A stretch of 64,000 bases of DNA, taken from Pseudooceanicola atlanticus (GTDB taxonomy: Bacteria > Pseudomonadota > Alphaproteobacteria > Rhodobacterales > Rhodobacteraceae). Position 1 is the first letter of the stretch; each line of letters opens with the position of its first letter. Shown in pieces: positions 1-8,898 of this stretch. The translations under genes and the position numbers were made by a program. Location: NCBI RefSeq assembly GCF_000768315.1, contig NZ_AQQX01000002.1, forward strand, positions 124,001 to 188,000, read 5' to 3'. A model generated the notes under the pieces. It was given only the letters and a program-made list of their open reading frames with translations, searched no databases and was not told the DNA's origin.

Positions 1-1
1 G

Positions 2-724
2 TTCATCTGCGGAGCCGATGGTTTGGCCGGGATGGCGCTGCCAGCCCCGCGCCGCGCGGCCAACCCGGGACATGCGGTTTCCTTCCTGGTCGATACGATC
101 ATGACGTCGGCAGAGACCGTGACGCTTTGCGCGCTCGGGCCGCTGACCAATATCGCCATGGCACTGCGGATGGAGCCCGCAATTGCCGACCGGATCGACC
201 GGCTGGTCATCATGGGCGGCGCGCGGGATCTGGGCAACATCACCGCGGCGGCAGAGTTCAACACCTTCGTCGATCCGCACGCTGCGGCCATCGTCTTTGA
301 CGCGGGCCTTCCGATCACGTTGTTTCCTTTGTCGGCGACCTACCAGGCGGTGGCCACGCCGGACCGGTTGACCGGCTTCGACGCCAAGGCGCCGATTCAG
401 GCGCAGATCCTGTCGATGCTGAGACGCGAACGCCCCGGCGGCGCGTCCCTTGGCGGCGCCGACGGGCACCCGATGCACGACCCTTGCGTGATCGCCTGGC
501 TGCTCTGGCCGGACCTTTTCGAAGGGCGCGATTGCCGTGTCGATGTCGAGGTGACCGAAGGCCCGACCGTCGGGCGCACCACGATCGACTGGTGGGGCCG
601 CAGCGGCGCCCCGGCCAATGCCCATGTCGTCGATCGGATCGACGCCGATGCGATGTTCGCCCGGATGGCGGAGGCCGTCCGCGCGCTGGACCTTGCACAA
701 CCCCCAACGAAGAAAGCGCTCTGA
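2..724 (+). CDS. Nucleoside hydrolase (IunH family), 5' end outside window
   Basis: Inosine/uridine-preferring nucleoside hydrolase, which splits ribonucleosides into free base and ribose. The start and the N-terminal aspartate-rich calcium/ribose site lie before the window; the visible frame opens with GADGLAG. Family landmarks seen are LGPLTNIA, IMGGA, EFNTFVDPHAA and, near the C-terminus, the catalytic-type MHDPCVIAW. Its TGA is followed directly by the ATG of the next gene, so it heads the visible part of an operon that continues with an unknown protein, a ribose-type ABC transporter and an FGGY kinase. That context supports nucleoside salvage or catabolism; the base preference cannot be read from sequence. 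Confidence 0.9.
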   Translation, partial: FICGADGLAGMALPAPRRAANPGHAVSFLVDTIMTSAETVTLCALGPLTNIAMALRMEPAIADRIDRLVIMGGARDLGNITAAAEFNTFVDPHAAAIVFDAGLPITLFPLSATYQAVATPDRLTGFDAKAPIQAQILSMLRRERPGGASLGGADGHPMHDPCVIAWLLWPDLFEGRDCRVDVEVTEGPTVGRTTIDWWGRSGAPANAHVVDRIDADAMFARMAEAVRALDLAQPPTKKAL

Positions 725-1231
725 ATGCCCCATATGCTCGACGATTACACGGCCACGGCAGAGCAGTCGATCGACGCCATGAAAGCGGCGGCGCAGCAGG
801 CGCGGCGCGACCATGCCGCTGCCGAACTGACCCGCCACATGCTGCTGACGATGCAGAAATTCCTGCATCTCGGCCGGGACGGTGCGGTGCAGGCCGTGGT
901 CGAGGACTGGATGGGCGCCTGGCACCTGGACCCTGAAGCCTGGCCCGAAATCGCGACCGAGATGCGGGCGATGACCGGCGCTTTCTACGATTACTGCGCC
1001 GCGCCGTCGGATGAGACCGATCAGGCGCTGCGGCAATCCTGGCAGGCACTGAAGTCGGTGCATGACACGTCCGAACGCACGCTGGAGGACCAGATGGCCT
1101 GGCGGTCGGTCTGCGCCCATGGCTGGTGGGGCGATGTCAGCCCCGCCCCCGCAGGCTATCGCGATCACGACACGGCCCGCGCGACCGACCCGTTCTGGAC
1201 CAAGGGCTGCCCGCCCGAATGCCTGGGATGA
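725..1231 (+). CDS. Conserved hypothetical protein of a nucleoside-uptake operon
   Basis: A 168-residue protein that I do not recognise. It starts directly after the nucleoside hydrolase stop (TGA then ATG with no gap), so the two are very likely translationally coupled. It has no signal peptide or membrane segment and looks soluble and helical in its first 100 residues. The C-terminal third holds an unusual CAHGWWGD segment and ends in GCPPECLG, giving three cysteines and one histidine that could bind a metal. Its fixed place between a nucleoside hydrolase and an ABC transporter suggests a role in nucleoside or base metabolism; no function is assigned. Confidence 0.7.
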   Translation: MPHMLDDYTATAEQSIDAMKAAAQQARRDHAAAELTRHMLLTMQKFLHLGRDGAVQAVVEDWMGAWHLDPEAWPEIATEMRAMTGAFYDYCAAPSDETDQALRQSWQALKSVHDTSERTLEDQMAWRSVCAHGWWGDVSPAPAGYRDHDTARATDPFWTKGCPPECLG

Positions 1232-1315
1232 TCCGCCCGTCGCAACACGAAAGGGCCCGATACACAGAGGCCCGAGACGCACAGTCCCGTGCGGCAAGAA
1301 GAAGAGACGCATGAC

Positions 1316-2263
1316 ATGAGTACACGCAAGGTGATCGAGATGTACGGAACCGCGCTGGCCGGGCTGGGCCTGTTCGTGTTCCTGTCGATCTTTGCCAACA
1401 ACTTCCTGTCTTCGGCCAACCTCTTCAACGTGCTGAAACAGGTGAGTTTTCTGTCCATGCTGGCCTTCGGCTTCACCTTCGCGCTGATCACGTCCGAGCT
1501 CGACCTGGCCTTTGCCAATGTCTGCAGCCTGGCCGCGGTGGTCATCGGCTTTCTGATTTCGACCGACGTGGCCTGGCCCCTGGCCGTGGCCGCGGGCGTG
1601 GCAACGGGGTTCCTGGCCGGTCTGCTGAACGGATTGCTGGTCACGGTGGCCAAGGTGCCGTCGCTGATCTCGACGCTTGGAACGGCCTCCATCGCCAATG
1701 GCCTGGCTTTCATGATCACGGGCGGCGTGGCCTTTGTCGGCCGGTGGGATCCGAACTTCCTGTTCCTGGGCCGTGGCAAGCTGGGCCCGATCCCGGTCAT
1801 CATCCTGTTCACGCTGGTCCTGTTCCTGATCGTGCTGACGCTGTCGACCCAGACCCGTACCGGCGTCCACCTCCAGGCCACCGGCGAGAACGAAGAGGCC
1901 GCGCGCCGGTCGGGCATCGACACCCGCCGCGCCAAGATCATCGGGTTGGTCCTGTCAGGCCTCGCCGCCGGGATCACGGCCGTTTTTCTGGTCGCCAACC
2001 TGTCGTCCGCCGCACCGCAGATGGCCGGGGATTTCCTGCTGAACGGAATCGCCGCGACGCTGCTGGGCATGACCATGTTCACGCCCGCCAAGCCCAACAT
2101 CCTGGGCACCTTCGTCGGTTCGCTGATCATCGTGATGCTGTCCAACGGCTTGGTTCTGCTGGGCGCGCAATATTACATCCAGGATATCATGCTGGGTATC
2201 ATCATCATCCTATCGGTCGCCGTCTCGGCGTCTGTTCTGAAGAGGGCGGCTTTCGCCCTGTAA
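1316..2263 (+). CDS. Sugar/nucleoside ABC transporter permease (RbsC-type)
   Basis: Inner-membrane permease of the branched/ribose family (BPD_transp_2), about 315 residues with eight or more hydrophobic segments spread over its length. The characteristic GENEEAARRSGID cytoplasmic loop is present near residue 190; RbsC-type permeases contact their ATPase there. I chose the ATG at 1316 because the upstream in-frame ATG at 1289 would add a charged, non-conserved leader and 1316 is preceded by a GAAGAG-like ribosome site. It is followed by its binding protein and ATPase. The likely cargo is a nucleoside, ribose or a related polyol, given the nucleoside hydrolase upstream and FGGY kinase downstream. 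Confidence 0.88.
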   Translation: MSTRKVIEMYGTALAGLGLFVFLSIFANNFLSSANLFNVLKQVSFLSMLAFGFTFALITSELDLAFANVCSLAAVVIGFLISTDVAWPLAVAAGVATGFLAGLLNGLLVTVAKVPSLISTLGTASIANGLAFMITGGVAFVGRWDPNFLFLGRGKLGPIPVIILFTLVLFLIVLTLSTQTRTGVHLQATGENEEAARRSGIDTRRAKIIGLVLSGLAAGITAVFLVANLSSAAPQMAGDFLLNGIAATLLGMTMFTPAKPNILGTFVGSLIIVMLSNGLVLLGAQYYIQDIMLGIIIILSVAVSASVLKRAAFAL

Positions 2264-2285
2264 ACAAAACGAAGGGGAGTTGACG

Positions 2286-3236
2286 ATGAAGACGATCAAG
2301 ACGGTGCTGGCCGCGGCCAGCCTGGCGGGGGCTGCCTTTGCGGGCAGCCAGGCCGCCGCATTCGAACTGGGCGTCGTGGCGTTCCAGATGTCCGCCGAAA
2401 CCCAGGCGCGCTGCGCCAATACGGTGGGCGCGGAGGCCGAGAAACTGGGATGGGAGGCACAGGTCCTCAATTCCAACGGCGCGCTGGAAACCCATGCCTC
2501 GCAGCTGGACAACCTGATCCAGAAGGGCGTGGACGCGATGATCCTGTGCATGTCCAAGCCGGTGCAGTTCGACGCGCAGTTTCTGGCCGCGAAAGAGGCC
2601 GGCATCCCGGTCATCACCATTTCCTCGGGCGCCAGCCCCCACACCATGTTCGACGTGACCCCGAACGAATACATCATGGCCGCAGAGGCCGCGATCTACA
2701 CGCTTGGCACGATCAACTTCGAGGGCAACATCCTCGCCCAGCGGTTTGAATCGAACACCGGCGCGCGCATCCGCGGCGCGATCCTCGATGCCGTGCTTGT
2801 CGAAAACCCGCAGGTGGAAATCGTCGGCGAGCATTCGATGGCCCGCACGAAAAGCTGGCAGGATGACGTCCGCAACGGGATGAGCGCGCTGATCCTTCAG
2901 AACGCCGGCAATTTCGATGCCGTCTGGGCCTCCTTCGACGGTCAGGCCCTGATCATCGACGACCTGCTGAAAGAAGCCGGTATGGAGAAAGGCGACGTGT
3001 CCCTCGTCTCCATCGACGGCGGCCAGGAAGTCTACCGCCGCATCAAGGACCCCTATTCCATGATGACCGCCACCGTCGCGATCCCGTTCGAGGACATGGC
3101 AGCCTCAGCCGTGTCGATGATGAAGCAGATCGCGGTCGACGGCACGCCCAAGGATGACCTGGTCCCCGGACCCTACCTGTTCATCCCGGCGACGCTTGTC
3201 GACAAGACCAATGTCGATGAGTTCCTGAACGAATAA
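2286..3236 (+). CDS. Periplasmic sugar-binding protein of ABC transporter (RbsB-like)
   Basis: Solute-binding protein of the ribose/galactose class (Peripla_BP_4 fold), 316 residues. It opens with a typical signal peptide (MKTIKTVLAAASLAGAAFAG, cleavage near AAAFE) and shows two-lobe features such as the QLDNLIQKGVDAMILC segment and the later SLVSIDGG. The ATG at 2286 is preferred over a TTG at 2280; a GGGGAG ribosome site lies just before both. It is the second gene of the permease, binding protein, ATPase set, an order also seen in other alphaproteobacterial sugar transporters. Substrate is inferred only from neighbours. Confidence 0.88.
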   Translation: MKTIKTVLAAASLAGAAFAGSQAAAFELGVVAFQMSAETQARCANTVGAEAEKLGWEAQVLNSNGALETHASQLDNLIQKGVDAMILCMSKPVQFDAQFLAAKEAGIPVITISSGASPHTMFDVTPNEYIMAAEAAIYTLGTINFEGNILAQRFESNTGARIRGAILDAVLVENPQVEIVGEHSMARTKSWQDDVRNGMSALILQNAGNFDAVWASFDGQALIIDDLLKEAGMEKGDVSLVSIDGGQEVYRRIKDPYSMMTATVAIPFEDMAASAVSMMKQIAVDGTPKDDLVPGPYLFIPATLVDKTNVDEFLNE

Positions 3237-3275
3237 GGGCCTGCCCGCACCGCCAACGTCACATGCGAGGACAAC

Positions 3276-4028
3276 ATGCCGGTCAAGATATCGACACGGA
3301 ACATCGTCAAGAATTACGGCGCGGTCGAGGCCCTTCGCGGGGTCAGCGTCGATGTCCATGAGGGCGAAATCCACGCGATCTGCGGCGATAACGGTGCGGG
3401 CAAATCCACCTTCATCAAGATCCTGGCGGGCGTCGAACAGCCCGACCAGGGCGAGATCACCATCAATGGCGAGGCCCGGCGCTTTGACAGCCCGCAGGCC
3501 TCGCTTCAGGCGGGCATCGCCACGATCCACCAGGATCTGGCGGTCGCCGCTGACATGAGCATCTACCAGAACATCTTCATGGGTGCCGAACTGACCCGCC
3601 GGGTGCTGGGCCTGCCCCTGCTGGACAAGGCGCGGATGCGCAAGGACGCGCTTGGCTACATGGGTCAGCTGAACCCCTCGATCACCGACATGAACGCCAA
3701 GGTCACCGACCTGTCCGGCGGTCAGCGTCAGGCGGTCGCGATCTGCCGCGCGCTGCGCTGGAATGCGGATATCGTGATCCTCGACGAACCGACCGCCGCG
3801 CTTGGCGTCCGGGAAACCGAACAGGTGCTGGGACTTGTCCGGTCGCTCAAGGCCGCAGGCAAGACGGTGATCCTGATCAGCCATGCGATGCAGGACGTGG
3901 CCGCCGTGGCCGACCGGATCAGCATCCTGCGCACCGGCGAGAACCAGATCGACCTGGAGGGCGGCGAACTGACCGCCGACAACCTGTCCCATTACATCCT
4001 CAGCGGCGAAGTGAACCGCATCCACTGA
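3276..4028 (+). CDS. Sugar ABC transporter ATPase, single domain
   Basis: Cytoplasmic ATPase that energises the preceding permease. All ABC landmarks are visible: Walker A GDNGAGKST near residue 40, Q-loop region IHQDLA, signature LSGGQRQAV, Walker B VILDEPTAA and the switch histidine in LISHAMQDV. At 250 residues it is a single ATPase domain, like FrcA-type proteins, rather than the double-domain RbsA of enteric bacteria, so it should work as a homodimer. About 77 bases separate it from the FGGY kinase. Confidence 0.92.
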   Translation: MPVKISTRNIVKNYGAVEALRGVSVDVHEGEIHAICGDNGAGKSTFIKILAGVEQPDQGEITINGEARRFDSPQASLQAGIATIHQDLAVAADMSIYQNIFMGAELTRRVLGLPLLDKARMRKDALGYMGQLNPSITDMNAKVTDLSGGQRQAVAICRALRWNADIVILDEPTAALGVRETEQVLGLVRSLKAAGKTVILISHAMQDVAAVADRISILRTGENQIDLEGGELTADNLSHYILSGEVNRIH

Positions 4029-4105
4029 CGCCGCCCCGCGCCTTGACATCGCCTGCGCCCGGGCGTCCCCTGAGCGCGGATTTCTGACAGACCAAGGACC
4101 CGTCC

Positions 4106-5557
4106 ATGCCGCATATCCTGGCCTATGATCTGGGCGGCAGCAGCCTGCGGCTGGCCATAGTCGATCAGGACGGCACCTTCATCGACCAGGTCCGCAGACC
4201 GCTGGGCTTCGCGGTTCAGGGCGACCGGCACGAGGCCGACCCCGACGCGAAATGGTGGGAGAGCTTCGTCGCCGCCAGCGCGGAGTTGGCCGCGCGCGGC
4301 AACGATTTCAGCGCGATCACAGCCGTTGCGGGCTGCGGTTTCACCCGGACGCAGGTGTTGCTGGATGCCGACGGGCAGTCGATCCGCCCCGCGATAGGTT
4401 TTCCCGATGCGCGTGCGGCCCCTTTGCTGGACAGGCTGCGGCATGACGCGCCCACCCCGCTTCAGGCCCTCGCAATAGCGCTCAGCCCCTATGACCCGCT
4501 GGCCCGCCTGCTCTGGCTGAAAGAGCACGAGCCGGAAAACTGGCAACGCCTGTCCCGGGTCATCGAACCCAAGGATTACCTGAACTTCCGCCTGACCGGC
4601 CGCGCCGTGTCGGACCGGATATCGCAATTGCCGATGACCCGCCCGCTGCACGCGGCGGGGCTGTCGGGACTGGACCAGATAGACCTTGACCCCTCCTTGC
4701 TACCGGAAGAGCTGTCGCCCTTCGAGCCGGTCGGACAGGTCCGCCCCGGCCTTCCCGCTCCGCTGGACCGGGTCGCGGGGGCCGTCGTTCATTGCGGATC
4801 GCTGGATACCTGGACCTGCGTCCTCGGCTCCGGCGCGCTGGTTCCCGGTGCGGGCTACAGCATCTCCGGCACCAGCGATGTCTTTGGCGTGATCGCGGAC
4901 CGCCCGGCCGAGGCGCCGGGCCTGCTGTCGGTCGAATGGGGGCCGTTCCTGTGGCAATTGGGCGGCCCCAGCCAGGGGGCGGCATCCCGTCTGATCTGGG
5001 CGGCCGAACGATTCCACCCCGGCCTCACCCCGCAGGACGCGCTGGACAAGGCCCTGACCACCGCAGGTCCTGCGCCGCTTTTCCTGCCCTTCCTGGACGG
5101 TGAACGGACCCCATGGTGGGACCCGGACCTGCGCGGCGCGTTCCTTGGCCTCGGGATGACCGACGACAACGACGCCATGCTGCGCGCCGTGGCCGAGGGG
5201 ATGACCTACCTGTCACGCGACATCCTGGCCCGGGCCGAAGACGCGACGGGCCGCCAGGTCGATCATGTCGGCTTTTCCGGCGGGTTGTCGCAACATGCCG
5301 GGCTGTGCCAGCTGAAGGCCGATATCCTCGACCGGCCGGTGATGGTGCCGCAGAATGCCGAAACCGGGCTGCTCGGGGCCTCTCGCCTGCCGCTCGGGTC
5401 CGCCGCTGCCCACCAGCCCCTGCCCCCCGGGGCCTGCACGATCTATCGCCCCTCGCCCGAGACGCGCGCCCATCATGCGGACCGCTTCGAAGTCTTCCGA
5501 GACGCGACCGAGGCGATCCGTCCGCTGTCCCACAGACTCGCCCGCCAAAACGGCTGA
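4106..5557 (+). CDS. FGGY-family carbohydrate kinase (xylulokinase-like)
   Basis: Sugar or polyol kinase of the FGGY fold, 483 residues, the usual length. The N-terminal phosphate loop is DLGGSSLRLAI; the second domain carries GYSISGTSDV, FLPFLDGERTPWWDP and the adenosine-type motif HVGFSGGLSQH. It should phosphorylate the sugar delivered by the adjacent ABC transporter, or a sugar released by the nucleoside hydrolase. FGGY kinases differ in substrate (xylulose, ribulose, ribitol, erythritol and others) and the residues seen here do not settle which. Confidence 0.85.
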   Translation: MPHILAYDLGGSSLRLAIVDQDGTFIDQVRRPLGFAVQGDRHEADPDAKWWESFVAASAELAARGNDFSAITAVAGCGFTRTQVLLDADGQSIRPAIGFPDARAAPLLDRLRHDAPTPLQALAIALSPYDPLARLLWLKEHEPENWQRLSRVIEPKDYLNFRLTGRAVSDRISQLPMTRPLHAAGLSGLDQIDLDPSLLPEELSPFEPVGQVRPGLPAPLDRVAGAVVHCGSLDTWTCVLGSGALVPGAGYSISGTSDVFGVIADRPAEAPGLLSVEWGPFLWQLGGPSQGAASRLIWAAERFHPGLTPQDALDKALTTAGPAPLFLPFLDGERTPWWDPDLRGAFLGLGMTDDNDAMLRAVAEGMTYLSRDILARAEDATGRQVDHVGFSGGLSQHAGLCQLKADILDRPVMVPQNAETGLLGASRLPLGSAAAHQPLPPGACTIYRPSPETRAHHADRFEVFRDATEAIRPLSHRLARQNG

Positions 5558-5606
5558 TCCTGGCCGGTGTCGGCCCAATCCGCATTGTTCCCCGACTCAA
5601 CTCATG

Positions 5607-5624
5607 CAAACATGCACATGTTTG
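5607..5624. promoter_or_regulatory. Perfect inverted repeat before SoxH-like gene (operator candidate)
   Basis: CAAACATG-CA-CATGTTTG is a perfect 8-bp inverted repeat with a 2-base centre. It ends 16 bases before the ATG of the metallo-hydrolase gene at 5641 and only a few bases before its GGGAGGAG ribosome site. It lacks a T-run and is too short-looped for a terminator, so a protein-binding site is more likely. It differs from the ATTCA-N6-TGAAT repeats in front of soxX and soxB. Confidence 0.5.
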
Positions 5625-5640
5625 AACATGGGAGGAGAAC

Positions 5641-6549
5641 ATGGACCTCAAGCGCAGGACTTTCATTGGCGGTGCGGGGGCGGCACTTGGCCTTGCCACC
5701 CTGCCCCGGATCGCGATGGCAGAGCTGAAGCTGGGCAACGCAAGCCTTGTCACGCTCAGCGACGGGCACCTGACCCTGCCCGCCAGTTTCATCTTCGGCC
5801 CCATGCCCGAGGTGGAGCTTGCCCCGATCCTCGCGGATTACGGGCTGACCGATCAGCCGCTGACGCCGGAATGCAATCTCACGCTCTACCGGGACGGCAC
5901 CAATACGGTGCTATTCGATGCGGGGTCCGGCGCGACTTTCATGCCGACCGCAGGCACACTGCTCGACAGCCTCGACGCGGCCGGAGTCGCGCCCGAAGAC
6001 ATAACCCATGTCGTCTTCACCCATGCCCATCCCGATCACCTCTGGGGCGTGCTGGACGATTTCGACGACCCGCTTTTTGCCAATGCCGCCCACCTGATGG
6101 GGCGTGGCGAATGGCATTACTGGTGGGACCCGGACACCGTCGACCGGATCGGTCCCGAACGCGCTGCCTTTGCCGTCGGAGCCAAGCGCCGGATGGAGGC
6201 GATCGAGGACGCGACCGATTTCTTCGACGACGGCGACGAGATACTGCCCGGCATCGCCGCCGTACTGACACCGGGACACACGCCCGGCCACATGTCCTTT
6301 GAAATCCGCAACGGTTCCGACGCGGTCTTCGTCTCGGGCGATGCGATTTCCAACCACCACGTCGCCTTTGCCCGTCCCAGTTGGGAAAGCGGATCGGACC
6401 AGGACATGGCGCTGGCGGCGCAGACACGGTCCGCGCTGCTGGACAGGCTGGCATCGGACGGCACGACGCTTTTCGGGTTCCACCTGCCGGATGGCGGGAT
6501 CGGGATGGTCGAAAAGGCGGGCGACGGCTATCGCTTCGTCCCGGCCTGA
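5641..6549 (+). CDS. Exported metallo-beta-lactamase-fold hydrolase, SoxH-like
   Basis: Metallo-hydrolase of 302 residues. The N-terminus MDLKRRTFIGGAGAALG is a twin-arginine-type signal, so the protein is probably exported folded. The metal-binding signature THAHPDH is at residues 127-133 and GHTPGHMSF supplies a later histidine. Proteins of this type (SoxH in Paracoccus) occur at the end of sox clusters; SoxH has been linked to thiol or thioester hydrolysis, though its role in thiosulfate oxidation is not fixed. Here it faces the terminal YeeE-type gene of the sox operon, with only 3 bases between the two stops. A strong ribosome site (GGGAGGAG) and a palindrome precede it. Confidence 0.75.
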   Translation: MDLKRRTFIGGAGAALGLATLPRIAMAELKLGNASLVTLSDGHLTLPASFIFGPMPEVELAPILADYGLTDQPLTPECNLTLYRDGTNTVLFDAGSGATFMPTAGTLLDSLDAAGVAPEDITHVVFTHAHPDHLWGVLDDFDDPLFANAAHLMGRGEWHYWWDPDTVDRIGPERAAFAVGAKRRMEAIEDATDFFDDGDEILPGIAAVLTPGHTPGHMSFEIRNGSDAVFVSGDAISNHHVAFARPSWESGSDQDMALAAQTRSALLDRLASDGTTLFGFHLPDGGIGMVEKAGDGYRFVPA

Positions 6550-6552
6550 GGA

Positions 6553-7614
6553 TCAGGCGGCGCGGTGCACCCCGACCATCTGTGTTACACGATAGGTCAG
6601 CACCGCGCCGACCCACATGCAGAAAACGGCGATCCAGGCCGTCAGCGACAGGGCCGACCCGCCCGACATGCCCGCGCCGACGGCACAGCCGCCCGCGAGC
6701 ATGGCCCCGAACCCCATCAGGACCGCGCCGACAAGGTAACGCTCCATCGGGGCTTCCGGGCCGAAGCGTTCAATGGTCCAGTCGCCGCCGATCCAGGCCG
6801 CAAGCGCGGCCCCGACAGCGACGCCCGGCACGAGGCCGATCCCGAAGGACAGCTCGACCTCGCGCTGCGCGACCAGCACCATCAGTGTGTCCGTGGCCGG
6901 CCCGGTGAAAGTGACGGAAGACAGCGGCACGACCTCGAATGACACCTGGGCAATGGCGTAGGTCGCCGCCCATCCGCCCGCGACGGCAAGCCCGACAAGC
7001 GCCGCGCCCAGCATGTAGCGCAGGCCCAGCCCACGCAGCATCGCCAAGACCATAGCCGCAAGGACACCCGCCGCGGCCAGCGCCGTCACGACGATCGGCG
7101 ATACACCCAGCAGCGCCGCAATGTCCCGCCCCTCTCCGCCCGGTACGGTCCACAGACCCGCAAGGTATTCCCGCGCCGGCGACAGCGCCCCCCGATAGGC
7201 CGATTGCGCGACCAGCGTGACCACCAGCCCGGTGACCAGAGCCCGCAGGTTCCCCGAAGACGCCAGCACCAGCAGCCGCGCCGCACAGCCCCGCGCAAGG
7301 ATCATTCCGGCGCCAAACATCAACCCGCCAATCACCGCACCGCTCAGCGATCCGGTGGCGGCCAGTGTCCGCGCCGCGCCAAGGTCGATCCAACCGGCGG
7401 CCGAGGCGCCCTGAACGGCCAGCAGCGCGGTAAAGAAGGCGATCAGCCAGACGGCCAGGCGGGGGCCTGCGCGTTCCTCGGCGATTTCGACAGTGGCGGC
7501 GCGCATGCAGAATTGCGACCGCTGCGCCGCGGCCCCGAAGACCAGTCCGATCCCGGCCCCGGCAAGGGCCAGCACCGCCGGGTCCCCGTATCTGTCAATC
7601 AACTCTTCGATCAT
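6553..7614 (-). CDS. YeeE/YedE-family sulfur-compound transporter (SoxT/TsuA-like)
   Basis: Polytopic membrane protein of 353 residues with about nine to ten hydrophobic segments, matching the YeeE/YedE (sulf_transp) family, some members of which import thiosulfate (TsuA). The cysteine-bearing repeats expected for this family are present: RSQFCMRAATVEI near residue 35, ARGCAARLLVLASSG mid-protein, and AGGCAVGAGMSGGSALS near the C-terminus. It is the last gene of the long sox operon, 54 bases after hemA on the same strand. Its job is probably to move thiosulfate or a sulfane-sulfur product across the inner membrane. A second, diverged homologue lies next to soxR at 20277. Confidence 0.85.
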   Translation of the reverse strand: MIEELIDRYGDPAVLALAGAGIGLVFGAAAQRSQFCMRAATVEIAEERAGPRLAVWLIAFFTALLAVQGASAAGWIDLGAARTLAATGSLSGAVIGGLMFGAGMILARGCAARLLVLASSGNLRALVTGLVVTLVAQSAYRGALSPAREYLAGLWTVPGGEGRDIAALLGVSPIVVTALAAAGVLAAMVLAMLRGLGLRYMLGAALVGLAVAGGWAATYAIAQVSFEVVPLSSVTFTGPATDTLMVLVAQREVELSFGIGLVPGVAVGAALAAWIGGDWTIERFGPEAPMERYLVGAVLMGFGAMLAGGCAVGAGMSGGSALSLTAWIAVFCMWVGAVLTYRVTQMVGVHRAA

Positions 7615-7668
7615 GGCGTCACCCTAGACCCCGCACCACGCACTGCCTTGCGGCAGATCAAGTGGTGC

Positions 7669-8898
7669 CTATTGCGCGGCCATCGGGCGTCGCGCCAGCT
7701 GGCACTGGGACCATAGATCGCACAGCGCCTCCACCAGCGCCGCGACATCGCCCGCGTCATGGACCGGCGACGGCGTGATCCTCAGCCGTTCTGTCCCCTT
7801 GGGCACGGTCGGGTAGTTGATCGGCTGGATGTAGATCCCGTGATCACGCAGCAGCAGGTCCGAGATGTACTTGCACTTGACCGGGTCACCGACCATCACC
7901 GGGATGATGTGGCTGGGATTGTCGATATGCGGAATGCCGATAGCGTCCAGCTTTTCCCGCACCTCGGCGACGATCCTTTGATGCCGCTCGCGCTCGGCCC
8001 TGCTGTCCTTCAGATGTCGGATGGAGGCCCGCGCCCCCGCCGCGACCGCCGGAGGCAGCGCGGTGGTGAAGATGAACCCGCTGGCAAAGCTGCGGATGAA
8101 ATCGCACAGGTCGGCAGAGGCGGCGATGTAGCCCCCAACCACGCCAAAGGCCTTGCCCAACGTGCCCTCGATCACGGTCAGACGATCCATCAGGCCTTCG
8201 CGCTCGGCGATACCACCGCCACGCGGACCGTAGAGCCCCACGGCGTGAACCTCGTCGAGATAGGTCATCGCACCGTAGCGATCCGCCAGATCGCAGATCT
8301 CGGCGATCGGGGCGATGTCGCCATCCATCGAATAGACGCTTTCAAAGGCGATCATCTTGGGGGTGTCCGGCGGCAGCGCGGCCAGCTTGGCCTCCAGATC
8401 CTCAAGATCGTTATGTTTCCAGACCAGGCACTTGGCGCGCGAATGCCGGATACCTTCGATCATCGAGGCATGGTTCAGCGCGTCCGACAACACGACCATC
8501 CCCGGCACCTTCGCCGCCAGCGTGCCAAGCGCCGCCCAGTTGGACACGTAGCCGGAAGTGAACAGCAACGCCGCTTCCTTGCCGTGCAGGTCTGCCAGTT
8601 CGGCCTCCAGCAGGACATGCTCATGCGTCGTGCCGGAAATATTGCGCGTGCCACCGGCCCCGGCGCCAAAGCGGGTCAGGGCCTGCTGCATTGCGTCCAG
8701 AACTTTCGGGTGCTGCCCCATCCCGAGGTAATCGTTGGAACACCAGATCGTCACGTCGCGGGCCGCGACACCCTCGCGCTGCGTCGCATGGGGGAAATCT
8801 CCGCGATGGCGTTCGAGATCGGCAAAGACCCGGTAATTGCCCTCGTCGCGCAACCCGTCCAGCGCCTCGCGAAAGTAACCGTCATAGGAAAAGGTCAT
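7669..8898 (-). CDS. hemA: 5-aminolevulinate synthase
   Basis: PLP-dependent enzyme condensing glycine and succinyl-CoA to 5-aminolevulinate, the first step of haem synthesis in Alphaproteobacteria. The 409-residue length fits. Visible motifs are CSNDYLGM, the glycine-rich [26 protein letters not shown] (PLP-stacking region) and TLGKAFG with the Schiff-base lysine at residue 249. I chose the ATG at 8898, which overlaps the stop of the DUF302 gene by 4 bases; the longer upstream frame lies inside that gene. Sitting in the sox operon, it would raise haem supply when the c-type cytochromes SoxX, A, D and E are made. It may be one of two ALAS copies in the genome. Confidence 0.95.
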   Translation of the reverse strand: MTFSYDGYFREALDGLRDEGNYRVFADLERHRGDFPHATQREGVAARDVTIWCSNDYLGMGQHPKVLDAMQQALTRFGAGAGGTRNISGTTHEHVLLEAELADLHGKEAALLFTSGYVSNWAALGTLAAKVPGMVVLSDALNHASMIEGIRHSRAKCLVWKHNDLEDLEAKLAALPPDTPKMIAFESVYSMDGDIAPIAEICDLADRYGAMTYLDEVHAVGLYGPRGGGIAEREGLMDRLTVIEGTLGKAFGVVGGYIAASADLCDFIRSFASGFIFTTALPPAVAAGARASIRHLKDSRAERERHQRIVAEVREKLDAIGIPHIDNPSHIIPVMVGDPVKCKYISDLLLRDHGIYIQPINYPTVPKGTERLRITPSPVHDAGDVAALVEALCDLWSQCQLARRPMAAQ

